Counted from the first letter of the stretch, positions 23,287 to 34,039 are shown. The stretch: 64,000 nt of DNA from an uncultured Methylococcaceae bacterium (GCA_903917345.1 CAIXAE010000043.1:1-64000); one strand, 5' to 3'. Numbers and translations are program-made. Notes: generated from the sequence alone by a model not told the origin.

Positions 23287-26200
23287 CTATCCCGCCACTC
23301 TATCCATAAAAGTACCGAAATTATCAGCGACCATAAACTGAACGGGCACTTGTAAAGCTTTAAAATGTTGCCTACCACAATCAATTTTTGCTTTCTCAGC
23401 GGGCCTTAAAAACTCATCTGAAATACTGCCCTTAGATTCGACCACAAAATACAGTTTTTCTTCATCATCCTGATTAACCAATACCGCCCAATCTGGATTA
23501 TAACTACCCAGTGGGGTATCAATCTTAAACCAGGCCGGTAACTTGGCATACACCTTCACATCCGCACTTTTTTCAAAAGCACTGGCAAATTCAGCCTCAA
23601 CACCCGAGTCATAAATCACATGATCATAAACAGACTTCGTGGCCTCCAGCATATTCTTGTTTAAATAGCCTATTAACTCTTGCTCTTCAAACAGCTCTTG
23701 CGCGTAAAAGTGCTCATTACCAATCTTAGTATAAGAAATACCATCTACAATAAACTGGCGCATTTGACGCTTAATAATAGCGGCCACCTCATCAACAAAC
23801 TTTTGTGGATTGTTTTTAAAGTCTTGCAGACGACCACACTGCAACAAAATATCCACTACCGTTTTACGGGTTAATTGCGTTTCATTTTGTAAATAACTCA
23901 CCACATCTGGCAAGATAAAGTCATGACTATCAAATACATGCTGTTGCTCATGTACCTCATTAATCGTAATACCATCTTGGCCTATAACCGTTTTACCTTT
24001 CTCATAAATAAACTTAGCTTTACCCACCACTAATTCATTTTTAATTTTTTCGACACAGGCCTTAACTAAAGCATCCACATCAAAATTGAGTTTAAAAGTC
24101 GTTTTGTATTTGATCAGTTCCCAAAGCTGTTTAAAGTCCTCACCCAAATAAACGGCTTTATTTAATAACACCTCACCCTTATCGGCCGCATTCTTTACAT
24201 TCAAATTACCCGCCACTTTCTTCAGGGTCGCCGTAATTTGTGGCGCATAATCCGTTAGCTCAGCCGGCAAATCAACCGCATTTTCTTTAATATCAATGCG
24301 TAATTTATCCTGTAACTTACCCTGCTTATCAATATAGCCGACATTCAATAAATGTTCCCAGAGCTTCTCAGACGGCTCAGCCCCTAAAAAAGCTTGCTGA
24401 TGATCTGCCGTTTCAATCAGGATATTGGCGAAAGTATGCTTTTCCACCACACCAAATTTAATACCCTCATCCTCTTCAATTTCCTTTTGCAACTGAGTCA
24501 CAAAATCTTCATAAGACTCATTGGCCATCACTGTTAAGGTATTTACCTCAAAACCATGCACGCGCTCACCATCTTGATTAACGGCAATACGCAAACCTCG
24601 CCCTATTTCCTGCCGTTTCTTAATCACCGACTTGGTTTCATTCAGAGTACAAATCTGAAACACATTAGGATTATCCCAACCCTCTTTAAGCGCCGTATGC
24701 GAAAAGATAAACTTTAACTTAGAGTTAAAACTCAATAACTTTTCTTTATCCCGCATAATCAAGCGATAAGTATCTTCATCCGCTTGCGTCACACCATTAG
24801 TGTCTTTATATTGATCTTTAGATTTACCCGACTTATCACTGGAAAAATACCCATCATGCACAGCGTCGACCAGGCTCTCTACATCCACATCGCCAAACAA
24901 AGATTGATATTTCGGTTTCTTAATTAACTTGCGATACTCTTCCTCAAACATAACCGCATACTTGCCTTTTTGAGCCTTACCCTCGGCATCATAAAACCGA
25001 TAATTAGCTACTTTATCGATAAAGAACAGACTGAGCACTTTAATCCCTAGCGTCGTCAGTTTTAGTTCTTTATTTAAGTGCTCCTCGATGGTTTTCTGTA
25101 TTTGTAAGCGCTTATATTCATCCTGATTTACATCACCAATCTGCTCACCTAAACGCAGAATTTCAGGCTTACTAGTAAAATCAATGTACTCATTGCCAGA
25201 CTCACAATAAATATCATTAACCACGTAGCCATCATAAACGTCGCGTCCACCCGACAGGGCTAATAAGTCATCACCACTTTTAACTTGTTTACTCAGCCGT
25301 TTAACTTGGCCTTTTTGAATGGCATCAAACTCAATCTTCGCGGTAATAGGGCTTTTCTTGTTATCGACACTCAGCAACTTAATATAAGCCCGATTATGCC
25401 CATCTTTAACCACAATAGATGCCACTTCAATTTGTTTCACTAACTTGCGTTCATAAGCATCAATCGAATCCAGCTTATACATTAAATTGTATTTTTCTTT
25501 ATGCGTCGCCGAATAACGCAAAGTACATAAGGGGTTTAAAGAAGCAATCGCTTCCTTGGCTTTATCCGTATTATCAACACTCTGGGGCTCATCAATAATC
25601 ACTATGGGTTGGGTATCGCAGATAAACTCAATAGGCTTCATGCCATTCATGCGATCATTAGGGCGATGGATAATATTAGCGCTGGTTTCTTTTGCCGGAT
25701 CCGTAAAGCTTTTACGAAACGCGTCAATATTAATCACCATAATCTGTATGGCATCATTGGTCGCAAAGCTCCGTACTTCACCTAATTTTGCCGAGTCATA
25801 CACAAAATAGTCATAAGGCGCATTATCGTAAAGGCCTTTAAAATGTTGCTCGGTGATTTGTAACGATTTGTAAACGCCTTCTTTAACGGCAACAGACGGC
25901 ACTACGATAATAAACTTGGTAAAACCAAAACGCTGATTCAGTTCAAAAAGGGTGCGCAGATATACATAGGTTTTACCGGTACCGGTTTCCATTTCTATCG
26001 TAAAGTTACGTGAAATTTTACCCTTAACTTGCCCAGACCAATCCGCCTCTGCAGTCTGCTTTAACCCTAATTTGAGTTGTATATGCCGGATATTTTCCAG
26101 TAGCTCATCATCTAAAAGCTCAAGCCGATTACCCACGCCTAATTCGGTTTGGCTAGAAAATAAGTCATGTTGTGGGCCATTCACGGCTCTAGAGACAGAG

Positions 26201-26298
26201 AAATTAGTTTGTAGCGAATCTTGGCCTTTAAAAATATCGGCAATCGCATTAATGGCATCCGTTTGGTAATCGAGTTCAGCGTTAAATTGTAATTTCAT
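23287..26298 (-). CDS. res: Type III restriction enzyme, Res subunit
   Basis: This 1003-residue protein starts MKLQFNAELDYQTDAINAIA, typical of type III Res. The SF2 helicase core shows FTIEMETGTGKTYVYLRTLF (Walker A), VIIDEPQSVD (DEPQ box) and RQEIGRGLRIAVNQDGERVH (motif VI). The C-terminal nuclease has YNPDWAVLV and LYFVVESKGS, the PD-ExK pattern. Res needs Mod for recognition and assembly. The mod gene lies upstream in the same direction, separated by a Fic gene, and carries a frameshift, so this intact subunit may currently be silent. Confidence 0.95.
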   Translation of the reverse strand: MKLQFNAELDYQTDAINAIADIFKGQDSLQTNFSVSRAVNGPQHDLFSSQTELGVGNRLELLDDELLENIRHIQLKLGLKQTAEADWSGQVKGKISRNFTIEMETGTGKTYVYLRTLFELNQRFGFTKFIIVVPSVAVKEGVYKSLQITEQHFKGLYDNAPYDYFVYDSAKLGEVRSFATNDAIQIMVINIDAFRKSFTDPAKETSANIIHRPNDRMNGMKPIEFICDTQPIVIIDEPQSVDNTDKAKEAIASLNPLCTLRYSATHKEKYNLMYKLDSIDAYERKLVKQIEVASIVVKDGHNRAYIKLLSVDNKKSPITAKIEFDAIQKGQVKRLSKQVKSGDDLLALSGGRDVYDGYVVNDIYCESGNEYIDFTSKPEILRLGEQIGDVNQDEYKRLQIQKTIEEHLNKELKLTTLGIKVLSLFFIDKVANYRFYDAEGKAQKGKYAVMFEEEYRKLIKKPKYQSLFGDVDVESLVDAVHDGYFSSDKSGKSKDQYKDTNGVTQADEDTYRLIMRDKEKLLSFNSKLKFIFSHTALKEGWDNPNVFQICTLNETKSVIKKRQEIGRGLRIAVNQDGERVHGFEVNTLTVMANESYEDFVTQLQKEIEEDEGIKFGVVEKHTFANILIETADHQQAFLGAEPSEKLWEHLLNVGYIDKQGKLQDKLRIDIKENAVDLPAELTDYAPQITATLKKVAGNLNVKNAADKGEVLLNKAVYLGEDFKQLWELIKYKTTFKLNFDVDALVKACVEKIKNELVVGKAKFIYEKGKTVIGQDGITINEVHEQQHVFDSHDFILPDVVSYLQNETQLTRKTVVDILLQCGRLQDFKNNPQKFVDEVAAIIKRQMRQFIVDGISYTKIGNEHFYAQELFEEQELIGYLNKNMLEATKSVYDHVIYDSGVEAEFASAFEKSADVKVYAKLPAWFKIDTPLGSYNPDWAVLVNQDDEEKLYFVVESKGSISDEFLRPAEKAKIDCGRQHFKALQVPVQFMVADNFGTFMDRVAG

Positions 26299-26391
26299 AC
26301 TAGATTTCCTTTTTCAACCCCATAAAACAAGGTGCATTAGCTTAAGAGGCTTTTAATTCAGACGGCCTTTTCTATGTGTGATTTTTATTAT

Positions 26392-26455
26392 TTGTGTCCC
26401 GTAAACCAGCATCAACTTTCGTTGTGTCCTGTATTATTTAAAATGCCGGACACAA
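26392..26455. promoter_or_regulatory. Three TTGTGTCC motifs between fic and res
   Basis: TTGTGTCC occurs at 26392-26399 and 26422-26429, and inverted (GGACACAA) at 26448-26455. The 190-bp gap between the two genes contains no other structure. The motifs could form an operator or a hairpin affecting res transcription. Confidence 0.3.
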
Positions 26456-26489
26456 GTGACGTTGTGTATCAAAAACCGGACGCTAAGAC

Positions 26490-27593
26490 CTACAATATTT
26501 TTCTGCCCTCAGCGATATTCAATAATGCTGAAAACGCTAATGTCGCGGCACGTCGGCCACTTGCCTCTCTCACAACCCTCAAATGCCCAGACTCCCTAAT
26601 CTGCCTAATTAAAGGCATGAGTGTCTGCTTAGGTATATCAGTTCGAATAACTAAATCTGTAGTTTGAAAAACTGGATGATCAAATAAAGCATCTAGTATC
26701 TGAATGGCATATTGAGAACGCGTAATCTTAACAATGCTCTGCTTCATATCTTCATATAACGTTAGAATTTGATGCACTTTTTCCGAGTTTTCAGTGGCCT
26801 GCACGGTAATGGCTTTTAGAAAAAACACAATCCAACCATCCCAATCATTTTCCTTTGATATTTTCCCTAAACGCTCATAATACTCATCACGGTTTTCTTC
26901 CAGATAAGCACTTAAATAAAACATCGGTGCGGCCAACTTCTTTTTTTGAAAAAGAAATAAAGGGATAAGTAACCGACCAATACGCCCATTCCCGTCTTTA
27001 AAGGGATGAATTAATTCAAACTGAGCATGAACTACTGCAAGTTGAAGTAAAGGGTCAATATCGTCACTTTGAATATAGCTTGCCAAATTATCTAACGATG
27101 TATGCAGTTGCAAAGGTGATACCGGCACAAACGTGGCTTGCTCAATCTTACATCCTTTAGAACCAATCCAATTTTGATCTTGTCTAAACTCACCGGGTTC
27201 TTTATCACGTCCACGCACACTATCAAGCAACAATTTATGCATTTCCCTAATCAATGCTAAAGAAATGGGGCGATCTAATAAATAGTCTGAGGCCAACATC
27301 AGCGCTTTGCGATAATTGACGATTTCTTGGATATCCTGTGTTTTAAACAAGTCCATTTCCATACCCGCCTCATGCTCTAACACCTCATCCAGCGTTGCCT
27401 GAGTCCCTTCAATTTTAGAAGACAGTACCGCTTCTTGGGTGGTAATAGGCGAAAGTAAAACAGAAGGATTAACAATTCCCTGCAACAATCCGTCATACCT
27501 TGCTAGGGCGGCATTGGCTTGACCAACATGACTCAGCAAACGCCGATAATCAAGTGCTTCTAACGGTAATACTTTCGAAATATACGGTTGCAT
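26490..27593 (-). CDS. Fic family protein
   Basis: This 367-residue protein has an N-terminal Fic_N region (LLSPITTQEAVLSSKIEGTQ, with the S/T-x-x-E-x-E/G-N-like inhibitory segment replaced by SSKIEGTQ) and the catalytic loop IHPFKDGNGRIGRLLIPLFL. A C-terminal winged-helix-like domain (QTTDLVIRTDIPKQTLMPLI) follows. Fic enzymes transfer AMP or another group from a nucleotide to hydroxyl groups of proteins. Lying between mod and res in the same direction, it may be an extra toxin or a regulator of this restriction locus. Confidence 0.9.
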   Translation of the reverse strand: MQPYISKVLPLEALDYRRLLSHVGQANAALARYDGLLQGIVNPSVLLSPITTQEAVLSSKIEGTQATLDEVLEHEAGMEMDLFKTQDIQEIVNYRKALMLASDYLLDRPISLALIREMHKLLLDSVRGRDKEPGEFRQDQNWIGSKGCKIEQATFVPVSPLQLHTSLDNLASYIQSDDIDPLLQLAVVHAQFELIHPFKDGNGRIGRLLIPLFLFQKKKLAAPMFYLSAYLEENRDEYYERLGKISKENDWDGWIVFFLKAITVQATENSEKVHQILTLYEDMKQSIVKITRSQYAIQILDALFDHPVFQTTDLVIRTDIPKQTLMPLIRQIRESGHLRVVREASGRRAATLAFSALLNIAEGRKIL

Positions 27594-27603
27594 TATTTAG
27601 TCC

Positions 27604-28290
27604 TTACAAGCTCTTCACGTCATCAATGCCAAATTGCTTTAAGATTTGAATCGCATTGGTTTTAACCACATCATCTTTAAAACCGCTGTCTTTAAAAACC
27701 ACTCGCATTACTTCCGGTGCCAACTCAGCTTTTAAATGCCCAATGCCTTCAACGACCTCTAAACTAATGTCATCCGCTAAACACACCACTAAAGCCCCAA
27801 AGCCTATGGCGTAAACCGTTTTTCCATTCACTTGATGGACTTCAATGGGCACGGTTAAATCCAGACCGTATTTAAGCAAGATCTCTGTCAGCACATCGTC
27901 TTCGCTACGGTCTTCTTTAATGTTATCGACAATATTGAGTAAGGTATCTTCCAGGTTATCAAAATCAGCATCCCAGGGTTTGATGTTAGAAGAATCGAGT
28001 TTGAAGACTTTAAAGCCGATGTCGAGGTTTTCAATGGTACTGGGAATTTTTTCACCTGCACGTCGTATACGCTCTTTACCAATATCCGCAATCGTTTTAA
28101 AGCCCGCTTTATAGGCTTCTGTTTTTTCAGTACACGGCTCAGGGAGTTGCACCATAATAAATTGTCGATTGCCACTATCTTCAGCATTGAGCTGCATAAC
28201 GGCATGGGCAGTAGTGGCTGAGCCACAAAAAAAATCCAGAATGATCTCATTACTTGATACCTGAACCATTTCAATCATAATTTTTAACAT
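27604..28290 (-). pseudogene. mod: Type III DNA methyltransferase Mod, C-terminal part (after frameshift)
   Basis: These codons continue Mod after a one-base frame change: IILDFFCGSATTAHAVMQLN carries motif I (FxGxGxT-like, S-adenosylmethionine binding), and RQFIMVQLPEPC follows. The true frame extends upstream to about 28373; the ATG at 28290 is internal. Both halves together would give about 646 residues, normal for type III Mod. On its own this fragment has no catalytic DPPY motif and cannot be active. Confidence 0.88.
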
Positions 28291-28352
28291 ATCTAATGGC
28301 TTAGGATTCTCAAAAACAAGCCTCCCGAATTCAGATTTACACCACCTTGTAT

Positions 28353-29543
28353 CTATGGAGTTATCAAAATACCAAAATTATCTGGCACAGATACATCATC
28401 TGGATTTATATAATCCTTTAATCCGGGAGGTGTATCATCTGAACCATACCAAATTAGACCTGCTTCTTGAAGGCGCTTAAGCTCATCTTCACTTTTACCC
28501 CATCCTCTATTTGGTATTACACAAGGCAGTCCTGTATGGGGATTAGTAATTGTATAATTCTTTGCGCCACCTTCCCTTGAAAGATCTGCGTCTTTAAAAA
28601 CACCATGCTCATCTACTTTGTTCCATCTACTTAAATGGGAGTATTTTGAGCGTTTATACATCTCCTTAACTTCTAATTCTATTTCTGAAATAGGCAATCC
28701 TTGCTTACTAAGATTATTAAATAAATTGGCAACATCTTGAGCCCCTTTTTTTCTTACACGCCAATTTACTTCTTTAAGTGCATTTTTGTTTTTTGCATAA
28801 CAATAAAAGTATTCAGTTGAAACACTAACTAATTTGGCTTGATTCTTACTTGAATTATTTTTATGAATGTATTGCGCGATAAAATTCTCTTCTCCAAAAA
28901 TTTCATCACTTAATTTACGCAGATTAGTTACCTCATTATCATCAATAGAGATAAAAATAACTCCATCATCACGCAACAGGTTCCTCGCTAATTTCAAACG
29001 CGGGTACATCATGTTCAACCAGTTAGTATGATAACGGCCTGAGGTTTCGGCATTAGTACCAAATTTACGGCCAGCTTCATCTTGCTGATGGGTGTATTGC
29101 AGGTAGGTATCGAGGTTATCCTGATAATTATCGGGATAAATAAATTCATTACCGGTGTTGTAAGGTGGATCGATATAAATCATCTTCACTTGTTTATGAT
29201 ATGACTTTTGCAATAGCTTTAGCACTTCTAGGTTATCGCCTTCGATAAACAGATTTTGAGTCGTGTCCCAGTGTTTACTTTCTGCTTTACACGGTCTTAA
29301 AGTGCCCGTAGACGGTGTTTGTGCAATGCGCTTAGCCATGGCTTTACCGTTCCAAGTAAAGTTATAGCGCTCTTCTTGGGTTTCGACCGCATCACCCAAG
29401 GTCTCCTTGAGTTTATCAAAATCGATTTTTCCTTCACTGAAAACTTCAGGAAATAAGGTTTTCAGTTGCTCGATATGACTCTCCACGATATTAAGGCTAC
29501 TACCGTCAGATTCTTTTTTTAATTGTTCCATGCCATTTTCCAT
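28353..29543 (-). pseudogene. mod: Type III DNA methyltransferase Mod, N-terminal part (frameshifted)
   Basis: This 396-codon frame contains motif IV, IYIDPPYNTGNEFIYPDN, and the target-recognition region, in the order of beta-class type III Mod enzymes. It ends with VPDNFGILITP and a stop. Shifting by one base at the AAAA run 28374-28377 (TTTT in the coding strand) restores WYFDNSIDTRWCKSEFGRLV and a continuous frame into the C-terminal part. One T is missing from a run that should have five. This could be natural inactivation, phase variation or a sequencing error. Confidence 0.9.
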
Positions 29544-29546
29544 TGC

Positions 29547-30299
29547 TTAAATTCTCGCTTTATCGCGTTCTAATGTTTGCGTTAATTGTTTTATCTGGAT
29601 ATTAAGTTGCACTTGCCGATTAAACTGGCTCTCTTTTTTTAAATCCGCTCTTAGACTTTGTAATTTCTGTTCTGTTTGACGTATTTTATTAAGCCAATCA
29701 ACTTGTTCATCCCTAGTTAAAGCCGTATCCAAGCAATATTGACCGCTGACTTGACTGCAATTAAGGGCAATAACCCTAGCCAGTAAATCACTGTAAAACG
29801 CATAAAAATGCTGATAAGAAAACTGGCTACAAACACAGCTATCAATAAAAGCCGCTTCCGTAGCGGTCAAGTTAGCTAAATCCAACCACTCCGTATCATA
29901 AAAAGCCTCCACCCGTATTTTGTCTCGATCAGCTTGGTTAATCCGCTTATCAGCCATATTAAGTGCAAAGCGTGAGCCTTCGGTAAACGCAATCAGTAAC
30001 GGATAAGGAATCGCCTTTTGTATAATTTGAGCCAATCGCTTTCTATGTTGGGGCGTTTTTAAATTCACCTGCATCAAGGCAATTTCATGATATTCCCGTT
30101 CATGATCCTCATAACGCGCAATAGCAATGGTGTCCGGCTTTAAGGTATAGCTCCACTGTATATCCACTACATCTTCAATAAAATACTTTTTATCAAGCGC
30201 ACTTAAGCTGGCGTTTTCATAAAACAGCTTTTTATAAACCCGTTTACCTAAATAACAAGCGTCCGGTAAAGCCAGTTTTTGATAAAAATCTGCGATCAT
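29547..30299 (-). CDS. DUF4391-like protein linked to type III restriction
   Basis: This 250-residue protein has a globular N-terminal domain (DVVDIQWSYTLKPDTIAIAR, YPLLIAFTEGSRFALNMADK) and a C-terminal coiled coil (about residues 205-250). It matches my memory of DUF4391 proteins, which recur between PLD/SNF2-like helicases and type III mod genes. The start overlaps the helicase stop by four bases and mod follows three bases after its stop, so the four genes form one transcript. It may bridge helicase and methyltransferase. Confidence 0.75.
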   Translation of the reverse strand: MIADFYQKLALPDACYLGKRVYKKLFYENASLSALDKKYFIEDVVDIQWSYTLKPDTIAIARYEDHEREYHEIALMQVNLKTPQHRKRLAQIIQKAIPYPLLIAFTEGSRFALNMADKRINQADRDKIRVEAFYDTEWLDLANLTATEAAFIDSCVCSQFSYQHFYAFYSDLLARVIALNCSQVSGQYCLDTALTRDEQVDWLNKIRQTEQKLQSLRADLKKESQFNRQVQLNIQIKQLTQTLERDKARI

Positions 30300-33200
30300 T
30301 CCGCCGCTTTGATGAGTAAATAGCTGATCACTTCAAAATCTTCAATCCCTTTAAAACTATCCTTAGTTAATACAGTACCGCCACGACTAAACAAACTTTC
30401 GACGCCTTTTTCTTCAGTTTTACCGATAATACTGTTAATCGCCACTTCCAATAAATGCCGATAATGACTCATATCCTTACCTTGATCTGTCTCATTCTGA
30501 AACAACTCAATCGCTTTAGGGTTGGGGTGTTGCCAACTAAGACTCTGTTTTTTGAGAATATCTAATATCTTTTTAGCTTGGGTAAAAGGGTACTTCACGG
30601 CACCGGTATCCGAAATATAAAGCAAATAATAAGGGGCCAAGGCATAAGACGCATCATGACTGGCTTTACCGGCAATATTCTTTAAACAAAAGATAACCCC
30701 AGGTTCAATTTCTTGATTCGAAAAACTCGCATCCTGCGTAGTCACCGCAAACAAACCGGTTGGGGCTGACTCTAAACTCGCCATCCGCTCTTTCATAAAA
30801 GTGGATAAATCCATTTTAAAATCATTCAGCGTTAAATCGGTAATAGAAACCCCGCCAGTCATGTCTTCTAAATTGACCACATCATGTTGTAGTTGTTGAA
30901 GTTGCTTACGACGATATTCCAAATCATTCATGCGTTTTTTATCATCATACTCAATGATATTTTCTTCGCCCGTCGCCGAAATATCTAACAACACCATTCG
31001 ACCACTAACCCGTGCTTCTAAATTGATATATTCGTCCAACTCCATGTTAGGCCAAAAATTAATCAACTGAATAAATTGGTTTTTTGAACCCAAGCGATCA
31101 ATACGTCCAAAGCGTTGAATAATCCGCACGGGGTTCCAATGAATGTCATAGTTAACCAAATAATCGCAATCCTGTAAGTTCTGACCTTCAGAAATACAAT
31201 CCGTGGCAATCAACAAATCAATCTCAAACGTAGCCTCCGCATCAATCTTATGTCGCTCTTTAGAGACCGGCGAAAAATGCGTCAAAATACTATTCAAATC
31301 TTTATTAATACCCACTAAAGTGGTTTTATTAGTGCCACTTCCAGTCACTAATGCCGCATGCAGTTGATGTTCTGTTTGTGCCCATTGCACGATATTTTCA
31401 TAAAGATAATTTGCGGTATCCGCAAACGCCGTGAATACAATCAACTTTTTATTACCCGCATTAACCGGATGTTGGCACTTATGGGTAATCAAATCTTTTA
31501 AAAGCTGTAATTTGGCATCACGCTTCGGCACAATAAGACTAGCCTCGTTGAGTATCGTGGCCAAACGTTCCCGATCTTCTTCTAGGTCTTGTTTCCAGCG
31601 AACAACATCCACATCCTGTATCAGCACTTTAACCTTACGACCGATTAAAAAAGCCTCAAAATCGGGATCTTCAATTTGAATATCTTCGATACCTACTTCT
31701 TCAATCGCATCCGTATCATGTTGCTCAATTTTATTGAGTAGAAAATCAATTTCGCTCAGTAGTTTGCCGACGGTTAAGGCAAAAGAATTAATCGAACTTT
31801 CCATCCGTTTGAGCAAATTAATACGTATTAAATGGATAAGACTTTGCTCACGATCGACCTGTTTAAATACGGATGAACCATTACCGACTTTCATATCATA
31901 TTTACGACTATACTCTTCCCGCTTATCCATACGCACATATTTAAGTGGCGCATAAGCACTTAAATGCAGTCTACGAATGGTTTGATTAATATCTTTTAAA
32001 GGTGGAAATTGCCCATCGCCATCAATATCGGCTTTTATATTTAGGGGCTTTAAACGTTCAGGAAAAGCGCCTATTTCCGCAATGTCATAGTATTTCTCAA
32101 TATGCTTACGAGAACGGGCAATCGTCAATAAATCCAATAACTTAAAATAATCAAAGTTCATGCGCTCCAGCAAAACTTCGACTTTACGCTCGTGATCTTC
32201 TAGGTCTAACCATTGATTAAATCGCGTTTGGGCTTTTTTTAAGGTTTGTTCAATACTGGCAATACCCTGCTTTGAAAAGGCATCATCAACCCCCTCAGCA
32301 ATAAAAGACACCTGATTTTTTAGGTCATTCATCCGACTATTAACCGGCGTTGCTGACAACATTAAAACCTTGGTTTTAACACCCGATTTAATAATGTCAT
32401 TCATCAACTTTGAATAACGTGTAGCCCCTTCTTTACGCAGATTATTGTTTCTGAAGTTATGTGACTCATCAATAACGATCAAATCATAATTACCCCAATT
32501 TAAGGTTTCCAGATTAATCTCACCAGACTTACCGGTACTACGCGTTAAATCAGTGTGGTTTAACACATCATATCTAAAACGATCCGCTTCTAAAATATTG
32601 CGTTTGTCATTTACCGTGAAAATCGTCCAATTTTCGCGAAGCTTTTTAGGGCATAACACCAACACCCGCTCATTGCGTAATTCGTAGTATTTAATCACGG
32701 CTAAGGCTTCAAAGGTTTTACCCAAGCCTACGCTATCGGCAATGATGCAGCCATTGTATTTTTCCAATTTATCAATGGCACCCAACACACCATCACGCTG
32801 AAATTTATACAGCTTTTTCCAAACCAGCGTTTCCTTAAATCCGGTTTTAGTTTTAATAATGCGCTCTTCATCGAGCTCTTCAATAAAATCTTTAAAGAGA
32901 TTAAATAAGGTTAGAAAATAAATAAAAGCGGGGGCTTGCGGGTCTATCAACCGATCTAATTCATGCAAAATGAGCTGCTTAATATCTTCGACTGCCGTTG
33001 CATCTTGCCAAATACCGTTAAACCACTCTAATAAAGCCGTGGTGCTTTCGGTTTCAGTCAGACACATATTCATATCGTATTTATCTGACTCAGCAAAACC
33101 TAAACCGGAAGACGTGAAATTTGAACTACCCTGCACGGCGACTGAGCTGCTTTGGGCTTTTTGGACATGAAACAAGTTTTGATTAACGCTATACGGATTA

Positions 33201-33517
33201 TTGACACGCCTGATTTCAGCTTTTTTAATCAGCCAATCTGCGCATTCTTTAGCGATTTGATGTTGATTGAGTTGGTTTTTAAAACACCGTTCAAAAACGT
33301 CGCCATTTAAACCCGGAAAGGCCAGAGTATCACCCGGCACATTTTGAATTTTTGAAAACAACAACCGCACTTGCTCAACACGATTGAGTTCTTTTTTTAA
33401 GACATCAAAGCCATAAATTGAGAATAAACCCGTAATTATGGCGAGACTGGAACCCGCTTGTAAATTGTCACGGAGTGTATCACCGACTTTTCCATTCTTT
33501 CTATTATCCAGTAACAT
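30296..33517 (-). CDS. PLD-like/SNF2-type helicase of the type III restriction locus
   Basis: This 1073-residue protein has an N-terminal PLD-like region (residues about 1-180) with VQGSSNFTSSGLG but only HVQK in place of the HxK motif. An SNF2-type helicase core follows: CIIADSVGLGKTFEALAVI, LIVIDESHNFRN, LMLSATPVNSRMND, and NYDIHWNPVRIIQRFGRIDR. Such helicases accompany type III modification genes in defence islands and may translocate on DNA or remodel it to help restriction. It is the first gene of the operon with DUF4391-like, mod, fic and res. Confidence 0.88.
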   Translation of the reverse strand: MLLDNRKNGKVGDTLRDNLQAGSSLAIITGLFSIYGFDVLKKELNRVEQVRLLFSKIQNVPGDTLAFPGLNGDVFERCFKNQLNQHQIAKECADWLIKKAEIRRVNNPYSVNQNLFHVQKAQSSSVAVQGSSNFTSSGLGFAESDKYDMNMCLTETESTTALLEWFNGIWQDATAVEDIKQLILHELDRLIDPQAPAFIYFLTLFNLFKDFIEELDEERIIKTKTGFKETLVWKKLYKFQRDGVLGAIDKLEKYNGCIIADSVGLGKTFEALAVIKYYELRNERVLVLCPKKLRENWTIFTVNDKRNILEADRFRYDVLNHTDLTRSTGKSGEINLETLNWGNYDLIVIDESHNFRNNNLRKEGATRYSKLMNDIIKSGVKTKVLMLSATPVNSRMNDLKNQVSFIAEGVDDAFSKQGIASIEQTLKKAQTRFNQWLDLEDHERKVEVLLERMNFDYFKLLDLLTIARSRKHIEKYYDIAEIGAFPERLKPLNIKADIDGDGQFPPLKDINQTIRRLHLSAYAPLKYVRMDKREEYSRKYDMKVGNGSSVFKQVDREQSLIHLIRINLLKRMESSINSFALTVGKLLSEIDFLLNKIEQHDTDAIEEVGIEDIQIEDPDFEAFLIGRKVKVLIQDVDVVRWKQDLEEDRERLATILNEASLIVPKRDAKLQLLKDLITHKCQHPVNAGNKKLIVFTAFADTANYLYENIVQWAQTEHQLHAALVTGSGTNKTTLVGINKDLNSILTHFSPVSKERHKIDAEATFEIDLLIATDCISEGQNLQDCDYLVNYDIHWNPVRIIQRFGRIDRLGSKNQFIQLINFWPNMELDEYINLEARVSGRMVLLDISATGEENIIEYDDKKRMNDLEYRRKQLQQLQHDVVNLEDMTGGVSITDLTLNDFKMDLSTFMKERMASLESAPTGLFAVTTQDASFSNQEIEPGVIFCLKNIAGKASHDASYALAPYYLLYISDTGAVKYPFTQAKKILDILKKQSLSWQHPNPKAIELFQNETDQGKDMSHYRHLLEVAINSIIGKTEEKGVESLFSRGGTVLTKDSFKGIEDFEVISYLLIKAAE

Positions 33518-33644
33518 AGGTCATCCCTGATAACGACTCAATATTAAATGCAACACTAAGATATACATGAGTCATGGTTTAAAAGATCAATTAATAGGCA
33601 ATGGGGCACGTATCAAATTAAGGATTTAAGTTTTACACACTGAT

Positions 33645-33836
33645 TTATTTATCTAAGGCAATGCTAATAACGGCATTATGAAAGTGATTAACCAAGTATT
33701 CATGCATGGCTTGACGGATTAACCAGGCACTTGAAAGATTACTTTTTTTTGCCATCGCTTCAATGGAGCCGTAGTCTTCAGGATCAACACTCACAGTCAC
33801 TCTAACTAATGTTTTAGCTTTTTTAATATTCGCCAT
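33645..33836 (-). CDS. Ribbon-helix-helix (CopG-like) protein
   Basis: This 63-residue protein reads TLVRVTVSVDPEDYGSIEAM followed by AKKSNLSSAWLIRQAMHEYL: a beta strand and two helices of the RHH fold used by antitoxins and plasmid regulators. The ATG at 33836 is chosen because GGGGTG lies about eight bases upstream; a GTG at 33845 is the alternative. It precedes the restriction operon on the same strand and may regulate it. No toxin gene adjoins it. Confidence 0.72.
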   Translation of the reverse strand: MANIKKAKTLVRVTVSVDPEDYGSIEAMAKKSNLSSAWLIRQAMHEYLVNHFHNAVISIALDK

Positions 33837-34039
33837 AAAGGCCACACCCCAGAACTACATAAATAAAGCATATAAGTGATGTATATATTACCGCATTAAT
33901 TAAGTGCGTATAGGTGTTTATAAATAAAGGTTTAAATTAGAATGATTACTTCTAAAAAATAACTCTCGATGCAAAACATATCGTTAGCCTTGGACATCTG
34001 AACCAAACAAATATAATCAGCAATACTAGTGCTTATTAT

